Positions 26,648-36,358 of a stretch of 64,000 nt of DNA are shown here, piece by piece (positions within the stretch are counted from its first letter, which is position 1; every line of letters starts with the position of its first letter). Position numbers and translations under genes: made by a program. The DNA comes from Limnohabitans sp. (lineage in GTDB: Bacteria; Pseudomonadota; Gammaproteobacteria; Burkholderiales; Burkholderiaceae_C), in contig NZ_JAAVVW010000003.1 in NCBI RefSeq assembly GCF_023910625.1, positions 2,480,001 to 2,544,000 of the forward strand, in the 5' to 3' direction. The notes under the pieces were generated by a model. That model did no database searches, was not told where the DNA came from, and was given only the letters and a program-made list of their open reading frames with translations.

Positions 26648-27616
26648 ATGCTTGAAATCTTCCGCGTCACCTTTCCTTTTTTTGCGTTGGTTTTGTGCGG
26701 CTATCTGGCTGCACGTTGGCGGTTCTTGCCTTTGGAGGCCATTCCTGGCTTGAACGGGTTTGTCCTGTTTTTTGCGCTGCCTTGCATGTTGTTCAGGTTC
26801 GGCGCAGATACGCCCATCGCGCAATTGCTGGACGCAGGGGTGTTTTTCACCTACCTGTTGTGTGCCTTGTTGATGGTGGCCCTGAGCATTGCCATCAGTT
26901 TGAATGAGCGCGTTCGGTGGAACGATGCGTCCTTCGGGGCCTTGGTGGCGGCTTTTCCCAACACGGGCTTCATGGGTGTGCCTTTGTTGGTGGCTTTGTT
27001 GGGGGCACAGGCGGTTGGCCCTGCGATTGTGACCATCGTGGTGGATCTGGTGATCACTTCGTCGCTGTGTGTGGCCTTGTCGCGCATGGATGCGGCGGGC
27101 CAGCATGGTGCAGCGGTGGCTGCTCGCAAGGCTCTGGCGGGGGTGTTGCGTAACCCAATGCCTTGGGCCATCAGCGCAGGGGCAGCGTTTTCATACTGGA
27201 ACCTGGCGCTGATCGGCCCTGTCAACCAAACCGTGGGGTTCTTGGCCGATGCCGCTTCTCCGGTGGCTTTGTTCACCATTGGCGCGGTGTTGGCGCGCTC
27301 CGTCATGTTGGCGCATGAGCGCCCCGATGGCCCCTTGCGTGCCATCGACTACCTGCCGATGGCCTTGATCAAGCTGGTGGTGCACCCGGTGTTGGTGTTG
27401 CTGGTGGGCTTGTTTGCGATTCAGTGGGGCGTGCCGCTGGAGCCCTTTGCCTTGCAGGTCATGGTGCTGGTCGCAGCATTGCCCAGTGCCAGCAATGTGT
27501 CTTTGCTGGCCGAACGTTTGGGGGCGGACAATGGCCGCATTGCCCGCATCATCCTGGTGACCACGGTGGTGGCATTTGTGACCTTTTCGGCTGCCGTCAA
27601 TTTCTTCAAGGCCTAA
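26648..27616 (+). CDS. AEC family transporter (auxin efflux carrier type)
   Basis: Inner-membrane carrier with about ten hydrophobic helices, 322 aa. It begins MLEIFRVTFPFFALVLCGYL and includes AAFPNTGFMGVPLLVALLG and the late VAALPSASNVSLLAERLG, both typical of the AEC/MdcF group. Members move malonate, malate or other small organic anions; the substrate is unknown here. ATG 26648 is chosen over in-frame upstream codons because the helix pattern begins there. Confidence 0.9.
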   Translation: MLEIFRVTFPFFALVLCGYLAARWRFLPLEAIPGLNGFVLFFALPCMLFRFGADTPIAQLLDAGVFFTYLLCALLMVALSIAISLNERVRWNDASFGALVAAFPNTGFMGVPLLVALLGAQAVGPAIVTIVVDLVITSSLCVALSRMDAAGQHGAAVAARKALAGVLRNPMPWAISAGAAFSYWNLALIGPVNQTVGFLADAASPVALFTIGAVLARSVMLAHERPDGPLRAIDYLPMALIKLVVHPVLVLLVGLFAIQWGVPLEPFALQVMVLVAALPSASNVSLLAERLGADNGRIARIILVTTVVAFVTFSAAVNFFKA

Positions 27617-27760
27617 GACGTCGGTGTTTGTGCCGTCCGGGCACGTGGCGTCAGGCCCATGCCGGGGCTTGGCTCGCTTTAAAGCCCGTAAAATCTTATG
27701 CTCGCGCAAAGCTTGCGCCCATCCAACTCAGGCCAGCTCGCTGCTGGCTCCGCTTCGGCC

Positions 27761-28666
27761 ATGTTGACCTTCCAGCAGATCATTCTCAAATTGCAGCAGT
27801 ACTGGGACGCCCAGGGCTGCGCTTTGCTTCAGCCCTACGACATGGAAGTCGGCGCGGGCACCAGCCACACCGCCACGTTCTTGCGGGCCATCGGCCCCGA
27901 GCCCTGGAAAGCCGCCTACGTGCAGCCCAGCCGCCGTCCCAAGGACGGCCGCTACGGCGAAAACCCCAACCGCCTGCAGCATTACTACCAATACCAAGTG
28001 GTCTTGAAACCCGCGCCCAGCAACATCTTGGAGTTGTATTTGGGCAGCTTGGAAGCGCTGGGCTTTGACCTCAAGAAAAACGACATCCGCTTCGTTGAAG
28101 ACGATTGGGAAAACCCGACGCTCGGCGCCTGGGGCTTGGGCTGGGAAGTTTGGCTCAACGGCATGGAAGTCACGCAATTCACCTACTTCCAGCAAGTCGG
28201 CGGCATTGACTGCAAGCCGATCACCGGCGAGATCACCTACGGCTTGGAGCGCTTGGCCATGTACCTGCAGGGCGTGGACAACGTCTACAACCTGAAGTGG
28301 ACCGACATCCTGAGTTATGGCGACGTGTATTTGCAAAACGAGCAAGAGCAGTCGGCGTACAACTTTGAGCACAGCGATGCGGACTTCTTGTTCACCGCCT
28401 TCGGTGCGCACGAAAAACAGGCGCAAAACCTGATCGTGGAAAAGCTGGCGCTGCCCGCCTACGAGCAAGTGCTCAAGGCCGCCCACACCTTCAACCTGCT
28501 GGACGCGCGCGGTGCGATCAGCGTGACCGAGCGCGCCGCCTACATCGGCCGCATCCGCAATCTGGCCCGCAGCGTGGCGCAGAGTTATTACGAGAGCCGC
28601 GAACGTCTGGACTTCCCGATGGCCCCGCGTGAATGGGTAGCCCAAATGCCCAAGAAAGCCGCGTGA
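27761..28666 (+). CDS. glyQ: Glycyl-tRNA synthetase alpha subunit
   Basis: Catalytic subunit of the bacterial alpha2beta2 GlyRS; charges tRNA-Gly. 301 aa from ATG 27761 ([15 protein letters not shown]), which matches the usual GlyQ start; the frame is open to 27698 but that extension is not typical. Conserved segments are [36 protein letters not shown] and [10 protein letters not shown]. It is followed 10 bases later by glyS. Confidence 0.96.
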   Translation: MLTFQQIILKLQQYWDAQGCALLQPYDMEVGAGTSHTATFLRAIGPEPWKAAYVQPSRRPKDGRYGENPNRLQHYYQYQVVLKPAPSNILELYLGSLEALGFDLKKNDIRFVEDDWENPTLGAWGLGWEVWLNGMEVTQFTYFQQVGGIDCKPITGEITYGLERLAMYLQGVDNVYNLKWTDILSYGDVYLQNEQEQSAYNFEHSDADFLFTAFGAHEKQAQNLIVEKLALPAYEQVLKAAHTFNLLDARGAISVTERAAYIGRIRNLARSVAQSYYESRERLDFPMAPREWVAQMPKKAA

Positions 28667-28676
28667 GGAGCACGAC

Positions 28677-30815
28677 ATGACGACACAAAATTTGCTGGTG
28701 GAATTGTTTGTGGAAGAGTTGCCGCCCAAGGCGCTCAACAAGTTGGGTGCTGCTTTTTCGGGCGTGCTGGCCGAACAACTCAAGGCCCAAGGCCTGGCTG
28801 CGGCCGATACGGTGGTGACTGCTTTTGCATCGCCGCGCCGCTTAGCCGCGCATGTGACCGGCGTGCTGGCACAAGGTGCTGACAAGGCCGTGCAACAAAA
28901 GCTGATGCCGGTGGCTGTGGGCCTCGATGCCGCTGGCCACGCCACGCCCGCTTTGCTCAAAAAACTGCAAGCCCTGGGGGCTGTTGTGAGTGACCCGGCC
29001 GCTGCCGTGGCCGCGCTCAAGCGCGCACCGGACGGCAAAGCAGAAGCCCTGTTTTACGACAGCATCGTCCAAGGCGCTTCGCTGCAAGCAGGCCTTCAAA
29101 AAGCGCTGGACGAAGCGCTCGCCAAGCTGCCGATCCCCAAAGTCATGCAGTACCAGTTGGAAACCGACTGCGAACTGCCCGGCTGGAGCAGTGTGAATTT
29201 CGTGCGCCCCGCGCACAGCCTGATCGCGCTGCATGGCAGCACCGTGGTGCAGGTCAAGGCGCTGGGCCTGACAGCGGGTAACCGCACGCAAGGCCACCGC
29301 TTTGAGGCCAAGGTCTCGCCTGTGGTCTTGCAACACGCCGACCAATACGCCGAGACCTTGAAGAACGACGGCTCGGTCATCGCCAGCTTCGCCGAGCGCC
29401 GCGCCGAGATCGTGCGCCAGTTGCAAGCTGCTGCGGCCAAAGTCGGTGGCGGTTGCCAACCGGTTGAGGACGAAGCCCTGCTGGACGAAGTGACCGCCCT
29501 GGTCGAGCGCCCCAATGTGCTGACCTGCCAGTTCGAGACCGAGTTCTTGGGTGTGCCGCAAGAGTGCCTGATCCTCACGATGAAGGCCAACCAGAAATAT
29601 TTCCCGTTGATCGACACATCGGGCAAACTGACGAACCGTTTTTTGGTGGTGAGCAACATCACGCCCGACGACGCATCTTTGGTGATCGGCGGCAACGAGC
29701 GCGTGGTGCGCCCACGCTTGGCCGATGCCAAGTTCTTCTTTGACCAAGACCGCAAAAAGACGCTCGAGTCGCGCGTTGAAGGCCTGTCCAAGGTGGTCTA
29801 CCACAACAAGCTGGGCACCCAAGGCGAGCGCATGGCGCGGGTCTGCGCGATTGCCAAGGCGATTGGCCAGCAAGTCGGTGGCGATCTTCTGGCCAAGCAA
29901 GCCGAGCAAGCTGCCCGGTTGGCCAAGACCGATTTGCTGACCGACATGGTGGGCGAGTTCCCTGAGCTGCAAGGCATCATGGGCGGCTACTACGCTCGTC
30001 ACGATGGCCTTTCCAGCGAAGTGGCCGAGGCGATCGAAGACCATTACAAACCCCGTTTTGCAGGCGACGACTTGCCGCGCAACCACGTGGGTCTGGTGGT
30101 GGCGCTGGCCGACAAGCTCGAAACTTTGGTGGGCATGTTCGGCATCGGCAACGTGCCCACGGGCGACAAAGACCCGTTTGCGCTGCGTCGCCACGCTTTG
30201 GGCGTGGTGCGGATGTTGGTAGAAGCCCGCTTGAAGCTCAATTTTTTCGAGCTGACCCGCCAGGCCCTCACCGTCTTTCCGGCTGCAGTGGTCCATGACA
30301 AGAGCGTCGAATTGGACGAGTTTTTGGTCGAACGACTTCGCGGTTACTTCCGTGAGGCCGGGTTTTCAATCGCGGAAGTTGATGCCGCCATCTTCGCGCA
30401 AAAGCTCGGCCAGTGGTCATCCATTCCCACTCGTCTTCAGGCGGTGCGAGCTTTTGCGGCCCTGCCCGAAGCACCCGCTTTGGCTGCGGCCAACAAGCGC
30501 ATCGGCAACATCCTCAAGAAAGCCGGCGAGGTGGACGCCCACGTCAACCCCGCCCTGCTGCAAGAAGACGCCGAAAAAGGCCTGTACGCCGCCATGCAAA
30601 AGTTGTTGCCCGAATCCGAGGCGCAGTTCAAGGCGGGCGACTACACCGCCAGCCTGCAAACCCTGGCCGCGCTGCGCGCCCCGGTCGATGCGTTCTTTGA
30701 CGACGTGATGGTCAACGCCGAGGCCATGGACTTGCGCCTGAACCGACAGGGCCTGCTCATGTCGCTGCATGTGGCCATGAACCGCGTGGCCGACTTGTCG
30801 CGTCTGGCGGCTTGA
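28677..30815 (+). CDS. glyS: Glycyl-tRNA synthetase beta subunit
   Basis: tRNA-binding and editing-like subunit of GlyRS, 712 aa, normal length. It starts LLVELFVEELPPKALNKLG, contains the HD-like region VYHNKLGTQGERMARV and GEFPELQGIMGGYYARHDG, and has an anticodon-binding C-terminal part. It forms an operon with glyQ upstream and gmhB (13 bases downstream), an arrangement common in Burkholderiales. Confidence 0.96.
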   Translation: MTTQNLLVELFVEELPPKALNKLGAAFSGVLAEQLKAQGLAAADTVVTAFASPRRLAAHVTGVLAQGADKAVQQKLMPVAVGLDAAGHATPALLKKLQALGAVVSDPAAAVAALKRAPDGKAEALFYDSIVQGASLQAGLQKALDEALAKLPIPKVMQYQLETDCELPGWSSVNFVRPAHSLIALHGSTVVQVKALGLTAGNRTQGHRFEAKVSPVVLQHADQYAETLKNDGSVIASFAERRAEIVRQLQAAAAKVGGGCQPVEDEALLDEVTALVERPNVLTCQFETEFLGVPQECLILTMKANQKYFPLIDTSGKLTNRFLVVSNITPDDASLVIGGNERVVRPRLADAKFFFDQDRKKTLESRVEGLSKVVYHNKLGTQGERMARVCAIAKAIGQQVGGDLLAKQAEQAARLAKTDLLTDMVGEFPELQGIMGGYYARHDGLSSEVAEAIEDHYKPRFAGDDLPRNHVGLVVALADKLETLVGMFGIGNVPTGDKDPFALRRHALGVVRMLVEARLKLNFFELTRQALTVFPAAVVHDKSVELDEFLVERLRGYFREAGFSIAEVDAAIFAQKLGQWSSIPTRLQAVRAFAALPEAPALAAANKRIGNILKKAGEVDAHVNPALLQEDAEKGLYAAMQKLLPESEAQFKAGDYTASLQTLAALRAPVDAFFDDVMVNAEAMDLRLNRQGLLMSLHVAMNRVADLSRLAA

Positions 30816-30828
30816 ACGAGCCCAAGCC

Positions 30829-31404
30829 ATGCCCCACAAACTCGTCATTCTGGACTGTGATGGCACCCTCAACCAGCTCAGTGATGAGTTCGTCAAATCA
30901 CCCGAAAAGTGGCATCCCTTGCCCGGTGCGCTGGAGGCCATTGGCCGCCTGAACCATGCGGGCTTTCACGTGGTATTGGCCACCAACCAGTCGGGCATTG
31001 GCCGGGGGGTGTTCGACATGGGCGTGCTCAATGCCATGCATGCCCACATGCTCAAGTCGCTGGCGGCAGTGGGGGGGCGCATTGACGCCATTTTTTATTG
31101 CCCGCACGCCCCCGATGAGACTTGTGTTTGCCGCAAGCCTGCGCCTGGTTTGCTGCAGCAAATTGCCGAACGCTATGGTGTGCCAACGTTGGGGGTGCCG
31201 TATGTGGGCGACAGCTTGCATGATATGCAAGCCGCCCATGCCGCCGCTTGCAGCCCGCATCTGGTGTTGACCGGGCGGCATGCAGATCTCGCCGGTCAGC
31301 CGCTGCCCGCCGAGTTTCCCAGCACGACGCAAGTGCATGCCGATCTGGCGGCGTTTGTCGATTGCTTGCTCGGCGGTGTGGCCACGTCGGGTATTCCTGC
31401 CTGA
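30829..31404 (+). CDS. gmhB: D-glycero-beta-D-manno-heptose-1,7-bisphosphate 7-phosphatase
   Basis: HAD phosphatase of the ADP-heptose (LPS inner core) pathway, 191 aa. Motif I is ILDCDGTLN, motif II LATNQSGIGRG and motif IV YVGDSLHDMQAA. The zinc-binding loop CPHAPDETCVCRKP is diagnostic of the GmhB group, although motif I here is DCDGT rather than the more usual DRDGT. It lies in the glyQS-gmhB-plsC run. Confidence 0.9.
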   Translation: MPHKLVILDCDGTLNQLSDEFVKSPEKWHPLPGALEAIGRLNHAGFHVVLATNQSGIGRGVFDMGVLNAMHAHMLKSLAAVGGRIDAIFYCPHAPDETCVCRKPAPGLLQQIAERYGVPTLGVPYVGDSLHDMQAAHAAACSPHLVLTGRHADLAGQPLPAEFPSTTQVHADLAAFVDCLLGGVATSGIPA

Positions 31405-31435
31405 GTTGTACCTTTGACCCAAGAGTCCTCGCCCC

Positions 31436-32203
31436 ATGAATTTTTTCCGCTCTTTTGCCCACTTGTTGTGGATGGCCATCACCGTCATCCCTTGGGCTCT
31501 TTTTGTTGTCCTGATTTCCTACTTTGTCAGCAGCACGCGCTTGTACTGGATCTGCGCTGGCTGGCTGCGCCTCGCTGTCAACAGTGGCACCTGGATTTTG
31601 GGCATCGAAAACCGCATCCAGGGCATGGAAAACTTGCCCCAGGGCACCAAGGACCCAGCCGTCTTGTTGGTCAAGCACCAGTCCACCTGGGAGACCTTTG
31701 TGATGCCCGTCATCATGCCGCACCCTTTGGCCTATGTGTTCAAAAAAGAGCTGCTGCATGTGCCGTTCTTTGGCTGGGCCATGGCGCGCATGGACATGAT
31801 CCACATCGACCGCAAGCAGCGCTCGCGTGCCTTTGCCAAAGTGGTGCAGCAAGGCCGCAGGTTGATGGCCGAGGGGGTGTGGGTCATCATGTTCCCTGAA
31901 GGGACACGCATTCCGCGTGGCCAAAAGGGGGAGTACAAAAGCGGTGGTGCGCGCTTGGCCATTGCCGCCGGTGTGCCGGTGATTCCGATTGCCGTGACCT
32001 CGGCGCGTTGCTGGCCCACCCGTGCTTTCGTCAAAAAACCCGGGGTGGTGGACATCTCGATTGGGCAGGCCATCCCCAGTGAAGGCCGCAGAGCCGACGA
32101 GTTGATGCTGGAGGTCGAGACCTGGATCGAATCTGAAATGCACCGCCTGGACCCAGAGGCTTATCCGGCTGACGCACTTACCGCTGCCTCCAGAGACCAC
32201 TGA
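31436..32203 (+). CDS. plsC: 1-acyl-sn-glycerol-3-phosphate acyltransferase
   Basis: Makes phosphatidic acid by acylating lysophosphatidate at the inner membrane. 255 aa with an N-terminal membrane helix (about 7-30). The acyltransferase block I reads KHQSTWETF, an H(X)4E variant of the usual H(X)4D box seen in Burkholderiales homologues. Block III is MFPEGTRIPRGQKGEYKSGG and block IV VPVIPIAVTS. It follows gmhB by 31 bases. Confidence 0.92.
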   Translation: MNFFRSFAHLLWMAITVIPWALFVVLISYFVSSTRLYWICAGWLRLAVNSGTWILGIENRIQGMENLPQGTKDPAVLLVKHQSTWETFVMPVIMPHPLAYVFKKELLHVPFFGWAMARMDMIHIDRKQRSRAFAKVVQQGRRLMAEGVWVIMFPEGTRIPRGQKGEYKSGGARLAIAAGVPVIPIAVTSARCWPTRAFVKKPGVVDISIGQAIPSEGRRADELMLEVETWIESEMHRLDPEAYPADALTAASRDH

Positions 32204-32221
32204 ACCCCTTCAGGGCGAAGC

Positions 32222-33172
32222 ATGCGCGCACCGATCCAGTTTGTGTTGGACTTTTTCACGGCCGCTGATCCGTCGCCTGGGCCGCAGGCCAGGCCCGCGA
32301 GCCCCCCAGTGGCTTCGCCTTCCTCCCTGTTGGCCGCCGATCCAGCAACGCCTCCCGCACCCGAAGCCCAGCCGGACTCGCTTGCAGTGCCCGCTGGGTC
32401 TGTGGGTTTTACTCACCCAGCAGCCAACCGCCATGCGCATTTGCAGGGCATGACGGTGTCTTATCGCTTCGAGCGTTCGCGCCGCAAAAGCATTGGTTTT
32501 CTGGTCGGGGCAGATGGCCTGGTGGTGCGCGCGCCCAATTGGGTGCCGCTGCGAGAGGTCGATGCTGCGGTGCAGGAAAAGGGCGCGTGGATCGTGGCCA
32601 AACTGCAGCAATTCAGGCAGCAGCAAACAGAGCAGTTCCAGCATGCCATCGAATGGCGTCACGGTGCCGAAGTGCCGTTTCTGGGCCGTATGGTGCAGCT
32701 TTGTGTGATGGAGCGCGGAGTGGGCCGTATCCAAGGGCAGGATATCCCGACCGATCGGCTGCTGCCCGTTTCGGTGCCACCGGGCGCCAGTGTGTCTCAG
32801 GTACGCGATGCGGCGCAAGTCTGGCTGAAAAAGCAGGCTCTGGTCTTGTTCGAGCAACGCTTGCAGCACTTTGCGCCATTGCTGGGGGTGCGCTGGCAAA
32901 AGCTCAGCTTGTCCAGTGCCAGCACTCGGTGGGGCAGTGCCCGCACTGACGGCCATATCCGGCTCAACTGGCGACTGATCCACCTGCCCATCAGCCAGAT
33001 AGATTACGTTGTGGTACACGAGCTGGCGCACTTGCGCGAGATGAACCACAGCCCCCGATTTTGGGAAACCGTGGGCGATGTCATGCCCGACTATGCCCAG
33101 CGGCGTCAGGCCTTGCGTCAATCTCCGATGGGCTTGACGCACGACCAGGGTGCAGGGCCTGTGAAACGCTAA
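32222..33172 (+). CDS. YgjP-like zinc metallopeptidase domain protein (DUF45)
   Basis: Predicted zinc protease of 316 aa. Residues about 15-65 are Pro/Ala-rich and low complexity. The DUF45 domain follows, with STRWGSARTDGHIRLNWRLI and the metal site VVVHELAHLREMNHSPRFW (HELAH plus a downstream His). Cytosolic, with no signal peptide. It starts 19 bases after plsC, so probably the last gene of that run. The biological substrate is unknown. Confidence 0.88.
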   Translation: MRAPIQFVLDFFTAADPSPGPQARPASPPVASPSSLLAADPATPPAPEAQPDSLAVPAGSVGFTHPAANRHAHLQGMTVSYRFERSRRKSIGFLVGADGLVVRAPNWVPLREVDAAVQEKGAWIVAKLQQFRQQQTEQFQHAIEWRHGAEVPFLGRMVQLCVMERGVGRIQGQDIPTDRLLPVSVPPGASVSQVRDAAQVWLKKQALVLFEQRLQHFAPLLGVRWQKLSLSSASTRWGSARTDGHIRLNWRLIHLPISQIDYVVVHELAHLREMNHSPRFWETVGDVMPDYAQRRQALRQSPMGLTHDQGAGPVKR

Positions 33173-33479
33173 ACTCCCGCCTGAACCCGGCGGCGAGACA
33201 GGCGAGCCTAGAAGTCTGAGCAAGTCCAAATGGTCCACCACCTGGCGCATCGCATCGGTGGTCCGGTGTACACCCAGGTTGGGTTCGAAAATCAGGGGCA
33301 AAGCCTTGCATCGCTCGGGTGCTGATGTGGTCGGGTGCGAAGAGGGGATGCAAGGGCTGGTTTGGGTTAGCATTCGAGAAATTGACGTTGACGTTAACGT
33401 CAAAGATGACAATGCATTCTGGGGCGCGGTTGTGCAGCCGTGTGTCCTGATGGTGCAAGCAAGACGAGAAATGCAAGCC
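33173..33479. other. Intergenic region upstream of liuR
   Basis: About 305 bases with no gene I can support. The right half carries the LiuR-type palindrome and the liuR leader. A short frame open from 33258 runs into liuR but has no recognisable upstream content. Confidence 0.55.
33382..33403. promoter_or_regulatory. LiuR-type operator upstream of liuR
   Basis: Perfect 16-bp palindrome TTGACGTTAACGTCAA at 33388-33403, preceded directly by a further TTGACG (33382-33387) that could serve as a -35 box. A GACAAT-like -10 (33408-33413) gives a long, MerR-style spacer holding the palindrome. This fits autoregulation of liuR. Confidence 0.75.
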
Positions 33480-33884
33480 ATGGCGAACACGTACACGATC
33501 AGCGATTTGGCTCAGGAATTTGACCTGACCACCCGCGCCATTCGTTTTTATGAAGACATGGGGCTGTTGGAGCCCGAGCGCTCCGGTCCCGGAGGACGTA
33601 ACCGTGTTTATTCGGCACGCGACCGCACCCGGCTCAAACTCACCTTGCGTGCCAAGCGACTGGGCTTGTCGCTCAATGAGGCCAAAGACCTGATCGACAT
33701 GTACGACAGCCCACGCGACACGGTGCCCCAGTTGAAGAAGTTTTTGGTGGTTTTGGCGGAGCACCGCCAACAACTGGAGTCGCAGTTGTCCGACCTCGAG
33801 GCAACCTTGGACGAGGTCAAAACCCATGAAAAAGAAACCCGCAACCTCTTGGTCAAAGCCACCAAAAATGGCAAACCGGCCTGA
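33480..33884 (+). CDS. liuR: MerR family regulator of leucine/isovalerate catabolism
   Basis: 134 aa from ATG 33480. N-terminal winged helix YTISDLAQEFDLTTRAIRFYEDMGLLEPERSG, then the MerR wing and a long dimerisation helix (about 80-125). It has no metal-binding cysteines. It is placed directly ahead of the isovaleryl-CoA dehydrogenase cluster, with a matching palindrome both upstream of itself and upstream of the next genes. This is the LiuR arrangement known from comparative genomics of proteobacterial branched-chain amino acid catabolism. Probably induced by a pathway acyl-CoA (inference). Confidence 0.88.
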   Translation: MANTYTISDLAQEFDLTTRAIRFYEDMGLLEPERSGPGGRNRVYSARDRTRLKLTLRAKRLGLSLNEAKDLIDMYDSPRDTVPQLKKFLVVLAEHRQQLESQLSDLEATLDEVKTHEKETRNLLVKATKNGKPA

Positions 33885-33914
33885 GGCTGTTGCTGGATAT
33901 CTGTGGTTTTTGGA

Positions 33915-33936
33915 TTGACGTTGACGTAAACGTCAA
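33915..33936. promoter_or_regulatory. LiuR-type operator upstream of the thioesterase-liuA run
   Basis: Near-perfect palindrome TTGACGTAAACGTCAA (33921-33936) with an extra TTGACG directly before it (33915-33920). A TACAGT -10 candidate at 33938-33943 lies 17 bases after that TTGACG. It differs from the liuR copy by one base, which supports a shared regulator. Confidence 0.78.
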
Positions 33937-33973
33937 TTACAGTGACGGTCTGTGATTCAACCTTGGATGTGAT

Positions 33974-34408
33974 GTGACTTCTGCCATTTCTGCCCACGAG
34001 CGCGTTGCCCAAAGCCTGGCGCGCCAAGGCATGATGAACCACTTGGGCGTTCGCTTGTTGTCGGCCACCGAGGGCCAGGTGGAGTTGGCTTTGCCCTTCA
34101 GCGACAAAGTGACCCAACAGCAGGGCGGCTTTCATGGCGGGGCCATGGGGGCTTTGGCAGACATCGCGGGCGGTTATGCCGCCTTGACGGTCGCGCCCGA
34201 AGGCATGGAGGTCACCACGGTGGAATACAAAATCAACTTTCTCGCCAGTTTTCAGGGCGGCGAAATTCGCGCCATTGGCCGCGTCACCAAAGCGGGCAAA
34301 CGCATCATTGTGACCACGGCCGAGTTGGTGCATGTCGATGACAGCGGAAAACGCTCTGACTGCGCCTTGATGCAACAAACCCTGGTGCCTGTGACCAAGA
34401 CTTACTAG
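33974..34408 (+). CDS. PaaI family hotdog-fold thioesterase
   Basis: Cytosolic acyl-CoA thioesterase, 144 aa, with the hotdog signature [22 protein letters not shown] and VEYKINFLA. It starts with GTG (33974); no in-frame ATG is suitable. It is the first gene after the LiuR operator, before liuA. It may release CoA from stalled branched acyl-CoAs during leucine catabolism, but this role is inferred from position only. Confidence 0.85.
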   Translation: MTSAISAHERVAQSLARQGMMNHLGVRLLSATEGQVELALPFSDKVTQQQGGFHGGAMGALADIAGGYAALTVAPEGMEVTTVEYKINFLASFQGGEIRAIGRVTKAGKRIIVTTAELVHVDDSGKRSDCALMQQTLVPVTKTY

Positions 34409-34508
34409 CGCGGTCGGTTTTCAAGGGGAACGTCCAGCGTTCAATTTGAAAACCCGGTACACCCGCACAAACAAACAACGCTCAACGCAACCCCCATTAG
34501 GAGCCCCC

Positions 34509-35690
34509 ATGAACAACCTGCCCGGCCTGAATTTCCAACTCGGTGAAGACATCGACGCCCTGCGCGACGCCGTGCGCGACTTTGCCCAAGCCGAAATCGC
34601 CCCCCGCGCTGCCGAGATCGACCGCAGCGACCAGTTCCCGATGGATCTGTGGCGCAAGATGGGTGATCTCGGGGTGTTGGGCATCACCGTGGGTGAGGAG
34701 TACGGCGGCGCGAACATGGGCTACTTGGCCCACATGATCGCCATGGAAGAAATTTCCCGTGCCAGCGCTTCTGTGGGTCTGAGCTACGGCGCGCACTCCA
34801 ACCTGTGCGTCAACCAGATCAAGCGAAACGGCACGCCTGAGCAGCGCGCCAAGTACCTGCCTAAGCTCATCAGCGGTGAGCACGTCGGTGCACTGGCCAT
34901 GTCCGAACCTGGCGCGGGCTCGGACGTGCTGAGCATGAAGCTCAAGGCCGAAGACAAGGGTGGTTACTACCTGCTCAACGGCTCCAAGATGTGGATCACC
35001 AACGGGCCTGACGCCGACACTTTGGTGGTGTATGCCAAGAGCGAGCCCGAGCTGGGCGCGCGCGGCGTGACCGCCTTTTTGATCGAGAAGGGCATGAAAG
35101 GCTTTTCGATTGCGCAAAAGCTCGACAAGCTGGGCATGCGCGGCAGCCACACGGGCGAACTGGTGTTCAACAACGTCGAAGTGCCTGCTGAAAACATTCT
35201 GGGTGGACTGAACAATGGCGCCAAGGTGCTGATGAGTGGCCTGGACTACGAGCGCGCTGTGCTCACCGGCGGTCCGCTGGGCATCATGCAAGCTGTCATG
35301 GACAACGTCATCCCCTACATCCACGACCGCAAGCAGTTTGGCCAAAGCATTGGCGAATTCCAGCTGATCCAGGGCAAAGTGGCTGACATGTACACCGTGC
35401 TGCAAGCCGGTCGCAGCTTTGCGTACACCGTGGCCAAAAACCTTGACTTGCTGGGTGCCGAGCATGTGCGCCAAGTGCGCAAGGATTGCGCCTCTGTCAT
35501 CTTGTGGACCGCCGAAAAAGCCACCTGGATGGCGGGCGAAGGCGTGCAGATTTTTGGTGGCAACGGCTACATCAACGAATACCCGCTGGGCCGTTTGTGG
35601 CGCGATGCCAAGTTGTACGAAATCGGCGCGGGCACGAGCGAGATTCGCCGCATGCTGATCGGCCGCGAGTTGTTTGCCGAAACCTGCTGA
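34509..35690 (+). CDS. liuA: Isovaleryl-CoA dehydrogenase
   Basis: FAD enzyme oxidising isovaleryl-CoA to 3-methylcrotonyl-CoA in leucine breakdown, 393 aa. The catalytic Glu248 sits in [19 protein letters not shown], the position specific to isovaleryl-CoA dehydrogenases, unlike the C-terminal Glu of most acyl-CoA dehydrogenases. C-terminal [20 protein letters not shown] and [12 protein letters not shown] also match. RBS AGGAG precedes ATG 34509; the open frame upstream is leader. First committed step of the liu set here. Confidence 0.96.
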   Translation: MNNLPGLNFQLGEDIDALRDAVRDFAQAEIAPRAAEIDRSDQFPMDLWRKMGDLGVLGITVGEEYGGANMGYLAHMIAMEEISRASASVGLSYGAHSNLCVNQIKRNGTPEQRAKYLPKLISGEHVGALAMSEPGAGSDVLSMKLKAEDKGGYYLLNGSKMWITNGPDADTLVVYAKSEPELGARGVTAFLIEKGMKGFSIAQKLDKLGMRGSHTGELVFNNVEVPAENILGGLNNGAKVLMSGLDYERAVLTGGPLGIMQAVMDNVIPYIHDRKQFGQSIGEFQLIQGKVADMYTVLQAGRSFAYTVAKNLDLLGAEHVRQVRKDCASVILWTAEKATWMAGEGVQIFGGNGYINEYPLGRLWRDAKLYEIGAGTSEIRRMLIGRELFAETC

Positions 35691-35700
35691 GGCACCCACC

Positions 35701-36345
35701 ATGCAAACACTGCTGGCTAAAAACCGCGAATGGGCTGCGCGCATGAAGCGCGAAGACCCTGAGTTTTTCACACGATTTGGCGAACCAGCAAAACCCCAAA
35801 TTTTTGTGGATCGGTTGCTCGGACAGTCGGGTGCCCGCCAACCAAATCACAGGCCTGGACCCCGGTGAGGTGTTTGTGCACCGCAATGTGGCCAATTTGG
35901 TGGTGCATTCCGACCTGAACGCGTTGTCGGTCATTCAGTACGCGGTCGATGCGCTCAAGGTGGAGCAGATCATGGTGGTGGGCCACTACGGTTGTGGCGG
36001 CGTCTTGGCCACTTTGCGTGGCACCTGCGTGTGGGTTTGGCCGACAATTGGTTGCGCCATGTGCACGATGTGAAAGTGCGCCACCGCCGCCGCCTGGATC
36101 ACCTCACAGTGCCCGAGCAAGAAGATGCCCTGTGCGAGATGAATGTGATCGAACAAGTGGGCAATGTGGCGCTGACCAATGTGGTGCAAGACGCCTGGGC
36201 CCGAGGCCAAAAACTCAGCGTGCACGGCTGGTGCTATGGGCTCAAGGATGGCTTGGCCAAAGACCTGGGGGTGAGCATGACCCATCCCGGTGAGGTGCTG
36301 GGTGTGTTTCGCCATGCGCTCAAGCGCTATCCGAGAGGCGGCTGA
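35701..36345 (+). pseudogene. can: Beta-carbonic anhydrase, interrupted by two frameshifts
   Basis: Three frame segments together make a complete beta-class carbonic anhydrase of about 213 aa. Codons from 35701 give [17 protein letters not shown] up to EDPEFFTR. The frame then shifts at a TTT run (35776-35778), continuing [20 protein letters not shown] (zinc Cys and Asp) to GHYGCGG (zinc His and Cys). A second shift near 36026-36027 leads into [18 protein letters not shown] and the C-terminus. The shifts (+1 and +2) add up to three bases, so all else is conserved. Either a recent pseudogene or sequencing errors. An intact enzyme would supply bicarbonate for the biotin carboxylase LiuBD. Confidence 0.8.
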
Positions 36346-36358
36346 GCGCCGAGTGCCC

